DNA from: Prolixibacteraceae bacterium
GTDB lineage: Bacteria > Bacteroidota > Bacteroidia > Bacteroidales > Prolixibacteraceae
Reading direction: 5' to 3'
Assembly (NCBI GenBank): GCA_025355875.1
Contig: JANXYV010000105.1
Span: 1-41,885 of the forward strand
Length of the DNA: 41,885 bases
Below are positions 15,898 through 24,646 of the stretch, in pieces. The notes beneath the pieces are model-generated. The model saw only the letters and a program-made list of their open reading frames with translations, was not told where the DNA came from and ran no database searches. Made by a program: the position numbers and the translations under genes. Each line of letters starts with the position of its first letter. Position 1 is the first letter of the stretch.

Positions 15898-16647
15898 CTA
15901 ATTCCGTTTGGCTACCCAATCAATGGCACAACCAATGTGTTCTTTCACTTTCGGATCTTGAAATGCTTCAGGAGTATGTCCGAAAACAGTATAGTATGAA
16001 CGTGTTTTTCCCATTTCCTGATACCAGATGAGTGGGTGGTCGCCCATTTTCCATTTGTCTTCCTTCATGGTGGCTTCATCCAGTGAAGTTTCGTCGAGAC
16101 GTGCCAATACATGAACTTTTGCACGTGGGTTGACCTTGAAGGTGTACCATTCGTCAATGGTCCGGTAGGTGGTCATTCCTTTGAAAGGAGCCATGCTAGG
16201 GTGGTCGGTGTTTTCGAAGATTACTGTTCCGGCCTGACAGGCTGGATGTGTCTTGAAGAAAGCGCCGTTTAACTGGCCATACCAGGCCCAGTCGTATTCG
16301 CAATCAGCAGCAGCATGAATGCCGACAAAACCTTTCCCAGTGTTCATGAAAGTTTCAAAATCCTTTTGCTGCTGTTCGTTGAGAACATCCATGGTTGGAT
16401 TCAGGAATACCACCACATCAAAGGTCTTTAGGAAATCTGGTGTGAAAAGGTCGGCATTTTCGGTGGCAGTTAAAACCCATTTCCGTTCCTGAGCAAGATC
16501 GCTTAACATTTTCAAGCCTGAAGAAATGGAGTTGTGCCTGTATCCTACTGTTTTGGAGAAAACAAGGACATTGATTTTTTTATCCTGAGCAATTCCTGAG
16601 AAGGTCAGAATAAGCAGCAGGCAAAATACTGAAGTTAATTTTTTCAT
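15898..16647 (-). CDS. Secreted ThuA-like protein
   Basis: A 249-residue protein with a signal peptide (cleavage after GIAQ, ~residue 21) and a ThuA/class-I glutamine-amidotransferase-like fold: NVLVFSKTVGYRHNSI, FDVVVFLNPT, FETFMNTGKGFVGIHAAAD, THPACQAGTVIFENTDHPSM, LIWYQEMGKTRSYYTVFGHTPEAF. ThuA-family proteins are linked with trehalose and other sugar use, and secreted ones are numerous in Bacteroidota, often next to glycosidases or oxidoreductases. The catalytic role is unknown. No polysaccharide-use genes flank it here; it is convergent with cdaA and divergent from the esterase. Confidence 0.85.
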   Translation of the reverse strand: MKKLTSVFCLLLILTFSGIAQDKKINVLVFSKTVGYRHNSISSGLKMLSDLAQERKWVLTATENADLFTPDFLKTFDVVVFLNPTMDVLNEQQQKDFETFMNTGKGFVGIHAAADCEYDWAWYGQLNGAFFKTHPACQAGTVIFENTDHPSMAPFKGMTTYRTIDEWYTFKVNPRAKVHVLARLDETSLDEATMKEDKWKMGDHPLIWYQEMGKTRSYYTVFGHTPEAFQDPKVKEHIGCAIDWVAKRN

Positions 16648-16767
16648 GATTTATTTTTTAGTTAATTGGTATGCAAGGTTACAAATTTTAACTCAATTTA
16701 GACAGATATATGGGTTGGCATTTTCTGAAAAGGAGTAATATTAATTGTTTTCTCTCTAAGGTTCAGC

Positions 16768-16775
16768 TAAATTTG
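16768..16775 (+). promoter_or_regulatory. Candidate promoter of the esterase gene
   Basis: TAAATTTG is an exact TAnnTTTG match, with ATTG (three of four bases of the TTTG -33 element) 20 bases upstream at 16744-16747. The expected transcript start leaves about 15 bases before the ATG at 16797, supporting that start. Confidence 0.5.
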
Positions 16776-16796
16776 CAGCAGTATTTATTCAAGAAT

Positions 16797-18431
16797 ATGA
16801 TAAAATTTAATAGAACACTACTTCGCCTGTCTTTCCTTTTAATTCTGAGTGCCATTTTTTGTTGCAACACTTTTGCACAGAACATTGCATGTCAAAAGGG
16901 GATTTACGATGGAAAAATAGGTGAAGATCAAATAATCCTGGTTGCCGATGTGGCTGATTCTTCAATACTGAAAGGCTATTTTGTGGTTAATCGCGGAAAG
17001 GCAGTTGAAGAAGCTCATGCATTCTCGTTTGCGAATTCAGAAGGTAAGCCATTTTTCCAGTCTGATCTGTTTGTGGGTCCATTGAAATCGGCAACAATCA
17101 GTCCTTCAGGTTTTGAAGGAACTCTTTCGCTGATGAACCGGAGGAAACGATTTTTGTTCTGGCGGCCCAAGACGAGTCTTAGTTTTAATTATCGGCAGGA
17201 ATCTAAGGTCATACAAACAGAACGTTATCAGAAACCAATTTTTAGTGGTGTCGAAGTCAAAACTGATTTGCTGTATGGCAAAGCAAAAGGGTTGTGGACC
17301 CGTTCACCCTATTCCGACGAACCATACATTACTACATTAAGCAAGGGATTAGTCAAATCTTTCAACGATCCGGAGATTATGGATCTGAAACTGGACATAT
17401 ATTATCCGAAGACCGACCTCTTTAAAAACCGTCCGCTGGTCATGCTGATTCATGGCGGTGCATTCTATATCGGTAGCAAGGAGTCCCCCACAGAGCAGTC
17501 GTTGGCAACTTCGCTGGCCAAATGTGGCTACGTGGTTGCCTCAATTGATTACCGCCTCGGTTTTAAGCTGACTCCAAGTGATGTTGAATTGAGCGCCTAC
17601 CGGGCAGTTCAGGATGCTCATGCTGCACTTCGGTTTCTTGCTCATAATGCAATTGGTCTTGGTATTGATCCTGACCAGGTCTATGTCGGAGGCACCAGCG
17701 CCGGAGCTGTGGCAGCTCTGAATGTCGCATTTCTTGATAACAATGAAAGGCCACGACGCATCATTCAGGCCGATAAGGATGGGATTGTGTCGAAAATTGA
17801 AGCTTCAGGAAATAAATACACTGAAAAGTTTGAAATAAAGGCAGTTGCCAATATGTGGGGCGCCATTGCTGATTTAAACATCATTGGCCGTGATGAAAAA
17901 ATATCTGTACTATCAATTCATGGTACTGCAGATGGTATTGTTCCTTACGAATATGATCATCCATTTCAAAACTCCTTGTTGGTGAACCGTTTGCTAATGG
18001 ACAAGTTGTACGGATCAAAACCTATTCACGAAAGGCTTCAGATACTCGGTAACCGCAACCGCTTAATTTCACTGGTTGGTCTGGGCCATGAACCTGAACT
18101 GGATAATTATAAGACTTTGAATCAATATATGGATACGATCACCTATCAGGTCACCAGGTTTTTTTATGAAGAGACAGCTCCAACGGTGGCGCTGCCCTCA
18201 AACCAACTTTCGATTTCAGGAAATGCGGATTTGAAACCAATCTATTATGAAGTTAGCAATGGTACTCCCATACGGATTACCGCGATTGGCGGGGTTAAAG
18301 TAAAGGCTGATCCAACTGATGCAACTTTTATTTGGTTGAGAGACGCTGATAGAAGACAGTTGAGTATCTTGACTCATAATAAATTTGAAGCATGGAGTGA
18401 AAAAACATTTCCGGTAAAAATTATCAAATAG
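16797..18431 (+). CDS. Secreted carboxylesterase / alpha-beta hydrolase
   Basis: Started at 16797 this 544-residue protein has a signal peptide (LSFLLILSAIFCCNTFAQ). A ~150-residue beta-rich N-terminal domain precedes an alpha/beta hydrolase of the esterase/lipase (hormone-sensitive-lipase-like, BD-FAE) type. The oxyanion motif MLIHGGAFYIGS is near residue 217, the nucleophile motif GGTSAG near residue 300, the acid in HGTADGIVPYEYD near 379 and the histidine in LGHEPELD near 430, so the triad is complete. The last ~80 residues form a further beta domain with no type IX sorting signature that I can identify. The substrate is unknown; acyl-sugar or xylan-type esters are possible. A longer frame from 16710 would run through the promoter and is rejected. 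Confidence 0.82.
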   Translation: MIKFNRTLLRLSFLLILSAIFCCNTFAQNIACQKGIYDGKIGEDQIILVADVADSSILKGYFVVNRGKAVEEAHAFSFANSEGKPFFQSDLFVGPLKSATISPSGFEGTLSLMNRRKRFLFWRPKTSLSFNYRQESKVIQTERYQKPIFSGVEVKTDLLYGKAKGLWTRSPYSDEPYITTLSKGLVKSFNDPEIMDLKLDIYYPKTDLFKNRPLVMLIHGGAFYIGSKESPTEQSLATSLAKCGYVVASIDYRLGFKLTPSDVELSAYRAVQDAHAALRFLAHNAIGLGIDPDQVYVGGTSAGAVAALNVAFLDNNERPRRIIQADKDGIVSKIEASGNKYTEKFEIKAVANMWGAIADLNIIGRDEKISVLSIHGTADGIVPYEYDHPFQNSLLVNRLLMDKLYGSKPIHERLQILGNRNRLISLVGLGHEPELDNYKTLNQYMDTITYQVTRFFYEETAPTVALPSNQLSISGNADLKPIYYEVSNGTPIRITAIGGVKVKADPTDATFIWLRDADRRQLSILTHNKFEAWSEKTFPVKIIK

Positions 18432-18849
18432 TGTTCTGATGGAATGGTTTTTGTTCAACCATAGTATTAAATTTTCATTAAAATACTACTATCTAAAATC
18501 GATAGATTTAATAATTAGATAACTTGGCGTCGTTTTTCAGGAAAGATTACAGTTCGATTAATCAAGAGATAATTCATCAAAAAGTTTGATTTTTTTCTTC
18601 CGCAAGATCTGTTCTATGATGCTGATTTAGATTATAAGAAATAAATTTTGGGTCAGTATTTTTGTCTGATTTTAATTAATTATTATTAAATCAGTGTTTT
18701 AGCTTTAAATTCTCTTAAGTTTTGGTAAAGAATGTTTTTGAATTTTTAAACTGAAGTTTTTTTTGAAATCAACTATAAAGTCTTCATATTTGTCGAATAT
18801 TGTGTTGCGTATTTGTTAATAATTAAATTCACTTAGAAAATTACTCTCA
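18432..18849. other. Non-coding gap ahead of the exbB operon
   Basis: A 418-base AT-rich gap with no recognisable gene. It should hold the promoter of the exbB-tonB operon: CATATTTG at 18785-18792 is one base off the -7 consensus and lies 57 bases before the exbB ATG, while TATTTTTG at 18657-18664 matches exactly but is nearly 190 bases away. No hairpin terminator for the upstream esterase was seen. Confidence 0.45.
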
Positions 18850-19659
18850 ATGAAATCGAAAAAAAATTTAAAAAAGAACCTAAATGTAGGCTTTTCAACA
18901 GCTGTTATTCCGGTGTCCTTAGTGGCTGCGACACTGGTTTATTTGTTTGTGTTTGGTGACGGATCCAATTTCGTAGGTGGCAATAATGCCAACGTTCCAA
19001 TTCCAGGTAACTATATGGGAATTATTTACAAAGGAGGTCCAATTGTTCCGATTATCATCAGTTTATTGTTGACCGTATTGGCATTTGCAGTAGAACGCTA
19101 TATGGCAATAACCAAAGCTGCTGGTAAAGGAAAAGTAATTGATTTTATGACAGAAATCAACGATCTGTTGGATGACGGTAAAATTGATGCTGCAAAAGCT
19201 GCATGTAACAAACAGCAAGGTTCTGTTGCCAATGTAATTGTAAGCGGTTTAACTAAATACCAGGAAATGGAAAAGGAAAAATCGCTTCCAAAAGATCAGA
19301 AAATTGTATCTATCCAGAAAGAAATAGAAGAAGCTACTTCACTTGAATTACCGGCTTTGGAGCAAAACCTTGTTATTTTGTCAACTATTGCTTCTATCGC
19401 AACACTGATGGGACTTTTGGGTACAGTAATCGGTATGATCAAAGCATTCTCCGCTTTGGCAAATGCTGGTGCTCCTGACTCAGTTCAACTTGCTGCAGGT
19501 ATCTCTGAAGCTTTGATCAATACTGCATTTGGTATTGGTACTTCAGCTTTGGCAATTATTTTTTACAACTTTTTCACCACTAAAATTGACAAGTTAACCT
19601 ACTCAATTGATGAAGGTGGGTTTACTATCGTGAATACATTTGCTGCAAAAAACCAATAA
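18850..19659 (+). CDS. exbB: ExbB/TolQ/MotA-type proton channel protein
   Basis: An inner-membrane protein of 269 residues that, with ExbD, turns proton flow into energy for TonB. One N-terminal helix (about residues 16-36) is followed by a helix at ~66-86 (IVPIIISLLLTVLAFAVERY), a cytoplasmic loop with charged helices, and a pair of helices in the conserved MotA_TolQ_ExbB domain (LPALEQNLVILSTIASIATLMGLLGTVIGMI and ISEALINTAFGIGTSALAIIFYNFF). First gene of a seven-gene operon; the gap to the next gene is 13 bases. Confidence 0.92.
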   Translation: MKSKKNLKKNLNVGFSTAVIPVSLVAATLVYLFVFGDGSNFVGGNNANVPIPGNYMGIIYKGGPIVPIIISLLLTVLAFAVERYMAITKAAGKGKVIDFMTEINDLLDDGKIDAAKAACNKQQGSVANVIVSGLTKYQEMEKEKSLPKDQKIVSIQKEIEEATSLELPALEQNLVILSTIASIATLMGLLGTVIGMIKAFSALANAGAPDSVQLAAGISEALINTAFGIGTSALAIIFYNFFTTKIDKLTYSIDEGGFTIVNTFAAKNQ

Positions 19660-19672
19660 GATAAAATAAAAA

Positions 19673-20284
19673 ATGCCAAAGGTAAAAGTACCCAGAAAAA
19701 GCACTACGGTTGATATGACTGCTATGTGCGATGTGGCTTTTTTATTGCTTACTTTTTTCATGCTGACGTCCAATTTCGTTGCCAAAGAACCCATTGTTGT
19801 AGCTATTCCGTCATCGGTAGCCGAAATTAAGATTCCGGAACGAGATATTGCTACAGTCCTTATTGATAAGGACGGCAAAGTTTTCTTTGGATTGGATACC
19901 CAGCAAGATCGGAAAGAATTACTTAACAATTTAGGTAAATCATGGGGCATTGAACCTGCTTTTACTGAAAAAGAACTCACAGAATTCAGTAAAATCAGCA
20001 TGTCAGGAGTTCCGATTGAAAAAATGCGAGCATTTCTTGCCATGAAACCAGAAGCAAGAGATAGTAAAGACGCGGCTTTAGGAATACCAACTGATTCATT
20101 AAACAATCAGTTTAAAAATTGGATGAAAATAGCCAGAAAAATAAACCCTAAATTGCGTCTTGCAATTAAAGCTGACCAGCAGACTCCATACAAGGTTGTA
20201 AAGGGAGTCATGACTACTCTTCAGGATATCAACGAAAACAGATATAATCTGATCACCAGCCTCAAGCAGGTTTCAACTAAATAA
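19673..20284 (+). CDS. exbD: ExbD/TolR-type protein (first copy)
   Basis: A 203-residue protein with one N-terminal membrane helix carrying the conserved aspartate of the proton path (D20 in MTAMCDVAFLLLTFFML), then a periplasmic domain. The central region is longer than in E. coli ExbD and includes a 60-residue insert rich in charged residues, usual in Bacteroidota. It follows exbB by 13 bases and precedes a second ExbD gene by 13 bases. Two ExbD paralogues suggest a hetero-oligomeric motor. Confidence 0.9.
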   Translation: MPKVKVPRKSTTVDMTAMCDVAFLLLTFFMLTSNFVAKEPIVVAIPSSVAEIKIPERDIATVLIDKDGKVFFGLDTQQDRKELLNNLGKSWGIEPAFTEKELTEFSKISMSGVPIEKMRAFLAMKPEARDSKDAALGIPTDSLNNQFKNWMKIARKINPKLRLAIKADQQTPYKVVKGVMTTLQDINENRYNLITSLKQVSTK

Positions 20285-20297
20285 AAAGGAAAGAACT

Positions 20298-20918
20298 ATG
20301 GCTGAAATGCAAGTTGCAGATAAAGGCAAAAAAGGTGGGAAACCAGCACCAAAGAAGCTCAGTACTCGTGTCGATTTAACACCGATGGTAGACTTGGGGT
20401 TCTTGCTGATCACCTTTTTCATGCTTACTACGTCAATGCTAAAACCTCAGACGATGGAAATCAGTGTTCCATCGAAAGACAAAGTGCTGGAAGATGAACA
20501 AAATAAAGTTAAAGCTTCACAGGCAATTACCATTTTGATGGGAAAGGAAGATAAACTTTACTATTACTTTGGCACACAGGAAAATGGCGTTGACCCTGAA
20601 GTGATAAAAACGAACTATTCTTCGGAAGGAATCCGAAAAATGTTGTTTCAGAAGAATTTTGATGTAAATAAGGCAGTGGCTGAGTTGAAAAAAGACCAGA
20701 AAAAAATGAGCGAAGTTGACTATAAGAATAAGTTGACTGAACTAAGGTCTGTTAAAACCGCCCCAGTTATTATGATCAAAGCTGCTGATGATGCGAACTA
20801 TAAAAACTTGGTTGATATCTTGGATGAGATGAATATCAATAATATAGCTCGGTATGCGATAGTAGATATTACCCCGTATGACCTCGGTTTGATGGAAAAA
20901 ATCGATCCGGCAAAGTAG
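20298..20918 (+). CDS. exbD: ExbD/TolR-type protein (second copy)
   Basis: A 206-residue paralogue of the preceding gene. After a lysine-rich cytoplasmic N-terminus (KGKKGGKPAPKK) comes the helix with the conserved aspartate (D32 in RVDLTPMVDLGFLLITFFML) and a periplasmic domain ending in YAIVDITPYDLGLMEKI. Residues 80-155 form an insert with many lysines. Its transmembrane motif is closer to classical ExbD (DLTPMVD) than that of the first copy. Located between exbD and tonB in the same operon. Confidence 0.9.
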   Translation: MAEMQVADKGKKGGKPAPKKLSTRVDLTPMVDLGFLLITFFMLTTSMLKPQTMEISVPSKDKVLEDEQNKVKASQAITILMGKEDKLYYYFGTQENGVDPEVIKTNYSSEGIRKMLFQKNFDVNKAVAELKKDQKKMSEVDYKNKLTELRSVKTAPVIMIKAADDANYKNLVDILDEMNINNIARYAIVDITPYDLGLMEKIDPAK

Positions 20919-20940
20919 TCACAATTTACAGAAACAGTCT

Positions 20941-21750
20941 ATGTCTCAAAAAATAAACTTGTTTAACGAAGCCTGGGTTGATCTTCTTTTTAAAGATCGA
21001 AATCAGGGATACGGAGCTTTTCAACTTAGAAAAGACAGCGTAAGGCGTCATCGGATAGGAATAATTTCTTCCATTGTATTTCTTCTTTTGGTAATTCTTG
21101 TACCATATTTGTACAAACAGATATTAGCCAGCAGAAAAGATAGAAATGTGGAAGTAACTACCTTGTCCGATATCCAGATTGAGAAACAGCTGGAAAAGCC
21201 TAAGGATATCATCATTGATAAACCAATTCCACCGCTTAAATCATCGATCAAATTTACACCTCCGGTCATCAAGCCTGACGAAGAAGTTCAGGCCGATGAA
21301 GAGATCAAAACACAGGAGGAACTCACCAAAGCTGATATGAACATTTCAGTGGCTGACGTAAAAGGTACCGATGAAATTAACGGACAGGATATTGGTGACC
21401 TGAACAATCAGATCGTGGAAGAAGACACGATCACCCCACCTTATAATGTTGTGGAACAAATGCCTGAGTTTCCGGGCGGTGAAGCAGCTTTACAAAGGTT
21501 CCTTACTGCAAATGTGAAATATCCGTCGATTGCCGCTGAAAACGGCGTTCAGGGTAAGGTATATGTCAACTTTGTAGTTGACCGTGTTGGTGCAATCTCG
21601 AACGTAAAAGTCGTTCGTGGAGTTGACCCGGCAGTGGATAAAGAAGCTATCCGTGTAGTCAAATCAATGCCGAAATGGATTCCAGGTAGGCAGAATGGTG
21701 AGGCCGTTCGTGTTAGTTTTACTGTTCCGATTAACTTTGTTCTTCAATAA
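20941..21750 (+). CDS. tonB: TonB energy-transducing protein
   Basis: A 269-residue TonB: cytoplasmic N-terminus (FKDRNQGYGAFQLRKD, typical of Bacteroidota TonB), one membrane helix at ~40-58, a periplasmic linker with Pro/Lys/Glu, and a C-terminal TonB domain (from ~170: VEQMPEFPGGEAALQRFL, then VQGKVYVNFVVDRVGAISNVKVVRGVDP, ending VSFTVPINFVLQ). It contacts the TonB box of outer-membrane SusC-like and other receptors. The gap to the preceding exbD is 22 bases and the next gene begins 3 bases after its stop. Confidence 0.93.
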   Translation: MSQKINLFNEAWVDLLFKDRNQGYGAFQLRKDSVRRHRIGIISSIVFLLLVILVPYLYKQILASRKDRNVEVTTLSDIQIEKQLEKPKDIIIDKPIPPLKSSIKFTPPVIKPDEEVQADEEIKTQEELTKADMNISVADVKGTDEINGQDIGDLNNQIVEEDTITPPYNVVEQMPEFPGGEAALQRFLTANVKYPSIAAENGVQGKVYVNFVVDRVGAISNVKVVRGVDPAVDKEAIRVVKSMPKWIPGRQNGEAVRVSFTVPINFVLQ

Positions 21751-21753
21751 ACT

Positions 21754-21975
21754 ATGAAGCTGAATTTCTCTAAAGTTCTGTACGGATTTGTAATCATGAC
21801 GCTATACCTCATTATTGGTATATTTACTCTGCTTAAGTTTTGGTATTTTCAGAGTGAACCCAATTCTACGATGGTATTTTTTGGCGTGGCTGTGATTCTG
21901 TATGGCTTGTTTAGAGGATATCGCTCATACATGGCTTCTCAAACCCCAAAAGATGAAATGGATGAAGCTGATTAG
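21754..21975 (+). CDS. Small membrane protein of the TonB operon
   Basis: A 73-residue protein with two membrane helices (about 10-29 and 39-57) and a charged C-terminal tail (KDEMDEAD). I do not recognise a characterised family. It begins three bases after tonB and its end overlaps the start of the PstS-like lipoprotein gene by 14 to 23 bases, so it is firmly in the operon. Small two-helix proteins at this place recur in related Bacteroidota clusters; a role in assembling or stabilising the ExbB-ExbD-TonB complex is a guess. Confidence 0.7.
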   Translation: MKLNFSKVLYGFVIMTLYLIIGIFTLLKFWYFQSEPNSTMVFFGVAVILYGLFRGYRSYMASQTPKDEMDEAD

Positions 21976-22912
21976 ACAATCATTTGTTGTGGTTGCCTTA
22001 GCACTAATCTTTTTTAATTTTGGTTGCCATCGGGTCAGGAAAAAAATTCCTGACTCGATGGTTACAGGCCAGGCAACCATTGCTGCCGATGAGGCCATTT
22101 TACCGCTGACAAATGCAGAAATAGATGTATTTCAAAGCTTGTACAATTTTGCTTCGATTGATTGCAAATATGGTTCAGAATATGATGCAATCAACCTTTT
22201 GCTTCAGCAGAAAATCAGGCTGGCATTGGTTACCCGCCCGTTGAATCAAAAGGAGATTGAGTTTTTTAAAGGAAGGGATCTGAATTCAGAATCAATTCCG
22301 ATTGGTTATGATGCCATCGCGTTAATGGTTCATTCTGGTAATTCTGTGAAATCGCTGACAATCGATCAGGTATCCGGAATATTATCCGGGAAAATCATAA
22401 ACTGGAACCAGATAGATGGTTCAGGATTAGTAGGAAATATAAAACTGATATTGGATGCTGAATCTTCGGGAATCCTTCGATCACTGAATGATTCTTTGCA
22501 TCTAAACCAAAAGATTACCGGCAATGTTCAGTTTGCCGGAACAAATAAAAGTTCGCTTCAAATAGTTGCCGACGATCATGATGCGATCGGATTTGTTGGC
22601 TATAACTGGCTGAGTGAGAAGGAAAACCCTCAAGTACAGAGTGATCTGAAAAAGATAAATGTGATTGCTGTTTCCAAAGCAGTTACTGCCGACAGTACAA
22701 ATAGTATTTTGCCAACCATTGAGAGTTTATATAATTTGAGATATCCTTTGACCCGAAAAATTTATGCCCTTTATACCGATCCTTCGGCCAGTCTTGCCCG
22801 AGGATTTCTTGCTCATTTAACCAGTGAACGTGGCCAGAAAATAATTTATAAGATGGGGTTAAAGCCTGAAAACGATTTTCAACGACAAATCAAAATTAAT
22901 AAAGATTACTAG
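21962..22912 (+). CDS. PstS-like phosphate-binding-type lipoprotein
   Basis: Started at 21962 it has 316 residues and a lipoprotein signal (MKLIRQSFVVVALALIFFNFGC), with the lipidated cysteine at residue 22; an ATG at 21953 adds three residues and is equally possible. The body is a periplasmic substrate-binding fold of the PstS type: LVTRPLNQKEIEFF, PIGYDAIALMVHSGN, VSGILSGKIINWNQIDG, DAIGFVGYNWLS, YPLTRKIYALYTD, and a C-terminal ARGFLAHLTSERGQKIIYKMGL. In ABC systems such proteins bind phosphate, but no pstCAB gene is nearby; its place after tonB suggests another role, for example sensing or docking for the TonB system. The next gene starts immediately. Confidence 0.82.
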   Translation: MKLIRQSFVVVALALIFFNFGCHRVRKKIPDSMVTGQATIAADEAILPLTNAEIDVFQSLYNFASIDCKYGSEYDAINLLLQQKIRLALVTRPLNQKEIEFFKGRDLNSESIPIGYDAIALMVHSGNSVKSLTIDQVSGILSGKIINWNQIDGSGLVGNIKLILDAESSGILRSLNDSLHLNQKITGNVQFAGTNKSSLQIVADDHDAIGFVGYNWLSEKENPQVQSDLKKINVIAVSKAVTADSTNSILPTIESLYNLRYPLTRKIYALYTDPSASLARGFLAHLTSERGQKIIYKMGLKPENDFQRQIKINKDY

Positions 22913-24559
22913 ATGAATTTGAAACTTACATTATTGGCATTTTGCCTCATTACTTTTGTATCGTCAATTTTTGCTCAGAAGGAAATTGATGGGTTTGAAA
23001 AATTGAACCGGAAGGAATATGCTGATGCAAAGCGAATCTTTGGAGATATGTTGAAAGCAAATCCAAAAGATGCTGTTGCTTTATATGGAATGGGAGAATA
23101 CTATTTTGGCACCGGCAAACTTGATTCGGCTAAGATATGCTATAGTAACGGTATAGAGGCCAATTCCAGCTATGCAGGTAATTATGCTGGTTTAGGCAGA
23201 CTTAGTTTATCCTCATCACCGGCTGAAGCTGAAGAATACTTTAAGGATGCAGTTAAGAGATCGAAAAAAAATGTCTCAATATTGTTGGCCATTGCAAAGA
23301 TTTACGCCGATCAGACTCCTAAAAACCTCGTTGAGGCTAAACGTTACGTGGACAAAGCTCTTGAAATCGATCCAAATAATGCTCAGGCTTATTTTCTAAA
23401 TGGCTTGCTTGAAATAGCCAATGGAAATGTAAGTGAAGCAACCCTTCAGTTTGAACGGGCAATTTATTTCGATTCGAAGAATTTTGAAGCCTATTTACAG
23501 CAGTCTGATATCATGGTTGCGGCCCGCAATCCGGTTCAGGCTATTGAATACCTGAACAAGCTGATCGCTGTAAAACCTGACTACTGGCTGGCTTATAAAA
23601 TGTTAGGCAAGATTTACTATAACGACAAGAAATATCCTGAAGCCATTAAGAATTACGGAATATACTTCAAGAATGTAAAGACCGATGATGATGTAACCTA
23701 TTACGCTTACAGTCTCTTCTTTAACAAACAATACAAGGAAGCGACCGATGTAATTAACATCCTGGTTCGGCAAAACCCGAATGATTACATCCCATTGAGG
23801 TTGTTAGGCTACATTAGCTACGAAACAAAGGATCTGGCCAATGGGAAAAGCATCATGGATAAATTCTTCACCTTGATTCCAACCGACAAGATTCTTGCCG
23901 ACGACTATTCGTATTACGGAAAAATGTTGAGCGTCACCGGGAATGATTCGCTGGCGATTGAAAATTACAAGCTTGCCTTGAAGAAAGATTCTACCAATTT
24001 CCAGATTTATGATGAGATGTACAAAGCAAGCTACAAACTCAAGAAATACGATGAGGCGCTTGCATTCGGAGAAAAATTTCTCAGCAAGAAACCAAATCTG
24101 GTTACCGGCGATTACTTTCAGTTAGGGAAAGCCTATTATTCTGTCGCAAACAACATTGACCTGAAAGCAGATTCGCTAAAAACCAGGGATGTATTTAAGG
24201 CTGATTCTACCAGACAGAGACTTTACTATACTTCTGCTGATTCCTTATTTTCGAAGGTTGTAAAGTATTCGCCAAATTCTTACCTGGGTACATTCTGGCG
24301 CGCAAGGGTTAATTCTTCCATTGATAAGGAAACAACCCTGGGACTGGCAAAACCATTCTATGAAAAAGCACTGGAACCACTAAGCAAAGATCCTGTCAAG
24401 TACAAGAAGGAACTTTCTGAAATTTATGCTTACCTTGGATTTTACTATTACATGAAAGAAGATCACACAACCTCGCTTGACTATTGGAAAAAGCTGCTCG
24501 AAATAGATCCTGAAAACAGTAAAGCACAGGAGGCCATAAAGTCTCTGGAAAAAAAATAA
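22913..24559 (+). CDS. Secreted TPR-repeat protein
   Basis: A 548-residue protein with a signal peptide (cleaved near FAQ, residue 21) followed by many tetratricopeptide repeats from ~25 to the end (for example EYADAKRIFGDMLKANPKDAVALYGMGEYY, NAQAYFLNGLLEIANGNVSEATLQFERAIYFD, TTSLDYWKKLLEIDPENSKAQEAI). TPRs are protein-binding scaffolds, here on the periplasmic side. It starts right after the stop of the PstS-like gene and ends the operon before a strong hairpin. The combination exbB-exbD-exbD-tonB-small protein-PstS-TPR recurs in Bacteroidota, so the TPR protein likely works with the TonB motor. Confidence 0.88.
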   Translation: MNLKLTLLAFCLITFVSSIFAQKEIDGFEKLNRKEYADAKRIFGDMLKANPKDAVALYGMGEYYFGTGKLDSAKICYSNGIEANSSYAGNYAGLGRLSLSSSPAEAEEYFKDAVKRSKKNVSILLAIAKIYADQTPKNLVEAKRYVDKALEIDPNNAQAYFLNGLLEIANGNVSEATLQFERAIYFDSKNFEAYLQQSDIMVAARNPVQAIEYLNKLIAVKPDYWLAYKMLGKIYYNDKKYPEAIKNYGIYFKNVKTDDDVTYYAYSLFFNKQYKEATDVINILVRQNPNDYIPLRLLGYISYETKDLANGKSIMDKFFTLIPTDKILADDYSYYGKMLSVTGNDSLAIENYKLALKKDSTNFQIYDEMYKASYKLKKYDEALAFGEKFLSKKPNLVTGDYFQLGKAYYSVANNIDLKADSLKTRDVFKADSTRQRLYYTSADSLFSKVVKYSPNSYLGTFWRARVNSSIDKETTLGLAKPFYEKALEPLSKDPVKYKKELSEIYAYLGFYYYMKEDHTTSLDYWKKLLEIDPENSKAQEAIKSLEKK

Positions 24560-24583
24560 AAGATATCTGATTTTCAGAGTCAG

Positions 24584-24630
24584 GAGAAAACGGGAGAATT
24601 CATCGTTTTGATGAATTCTCCCGTTTTCTC
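24584..24630. terminator. Bidirectional terminator after the TonB operon
   Basis: A perfect 21-bp stem (24584-24604 with 24610-24630) with a 5-base loop lies between the convergent TPR and PiT genes. The stem has A/T-rich ends on both sides of a CGGGAGAA core, so it can act in both directions. Confidence 0.85.
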
Positions 24631-24646
24631 TTAAGGTGTTCCCAAC

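Noticed and set aside
18657-18664. TATTTTTG as the exbB promoter
   Set aside because: An exact -7 match, but nearly 190 bases before the gene in very AT-rich sequence where chance matches are expected.
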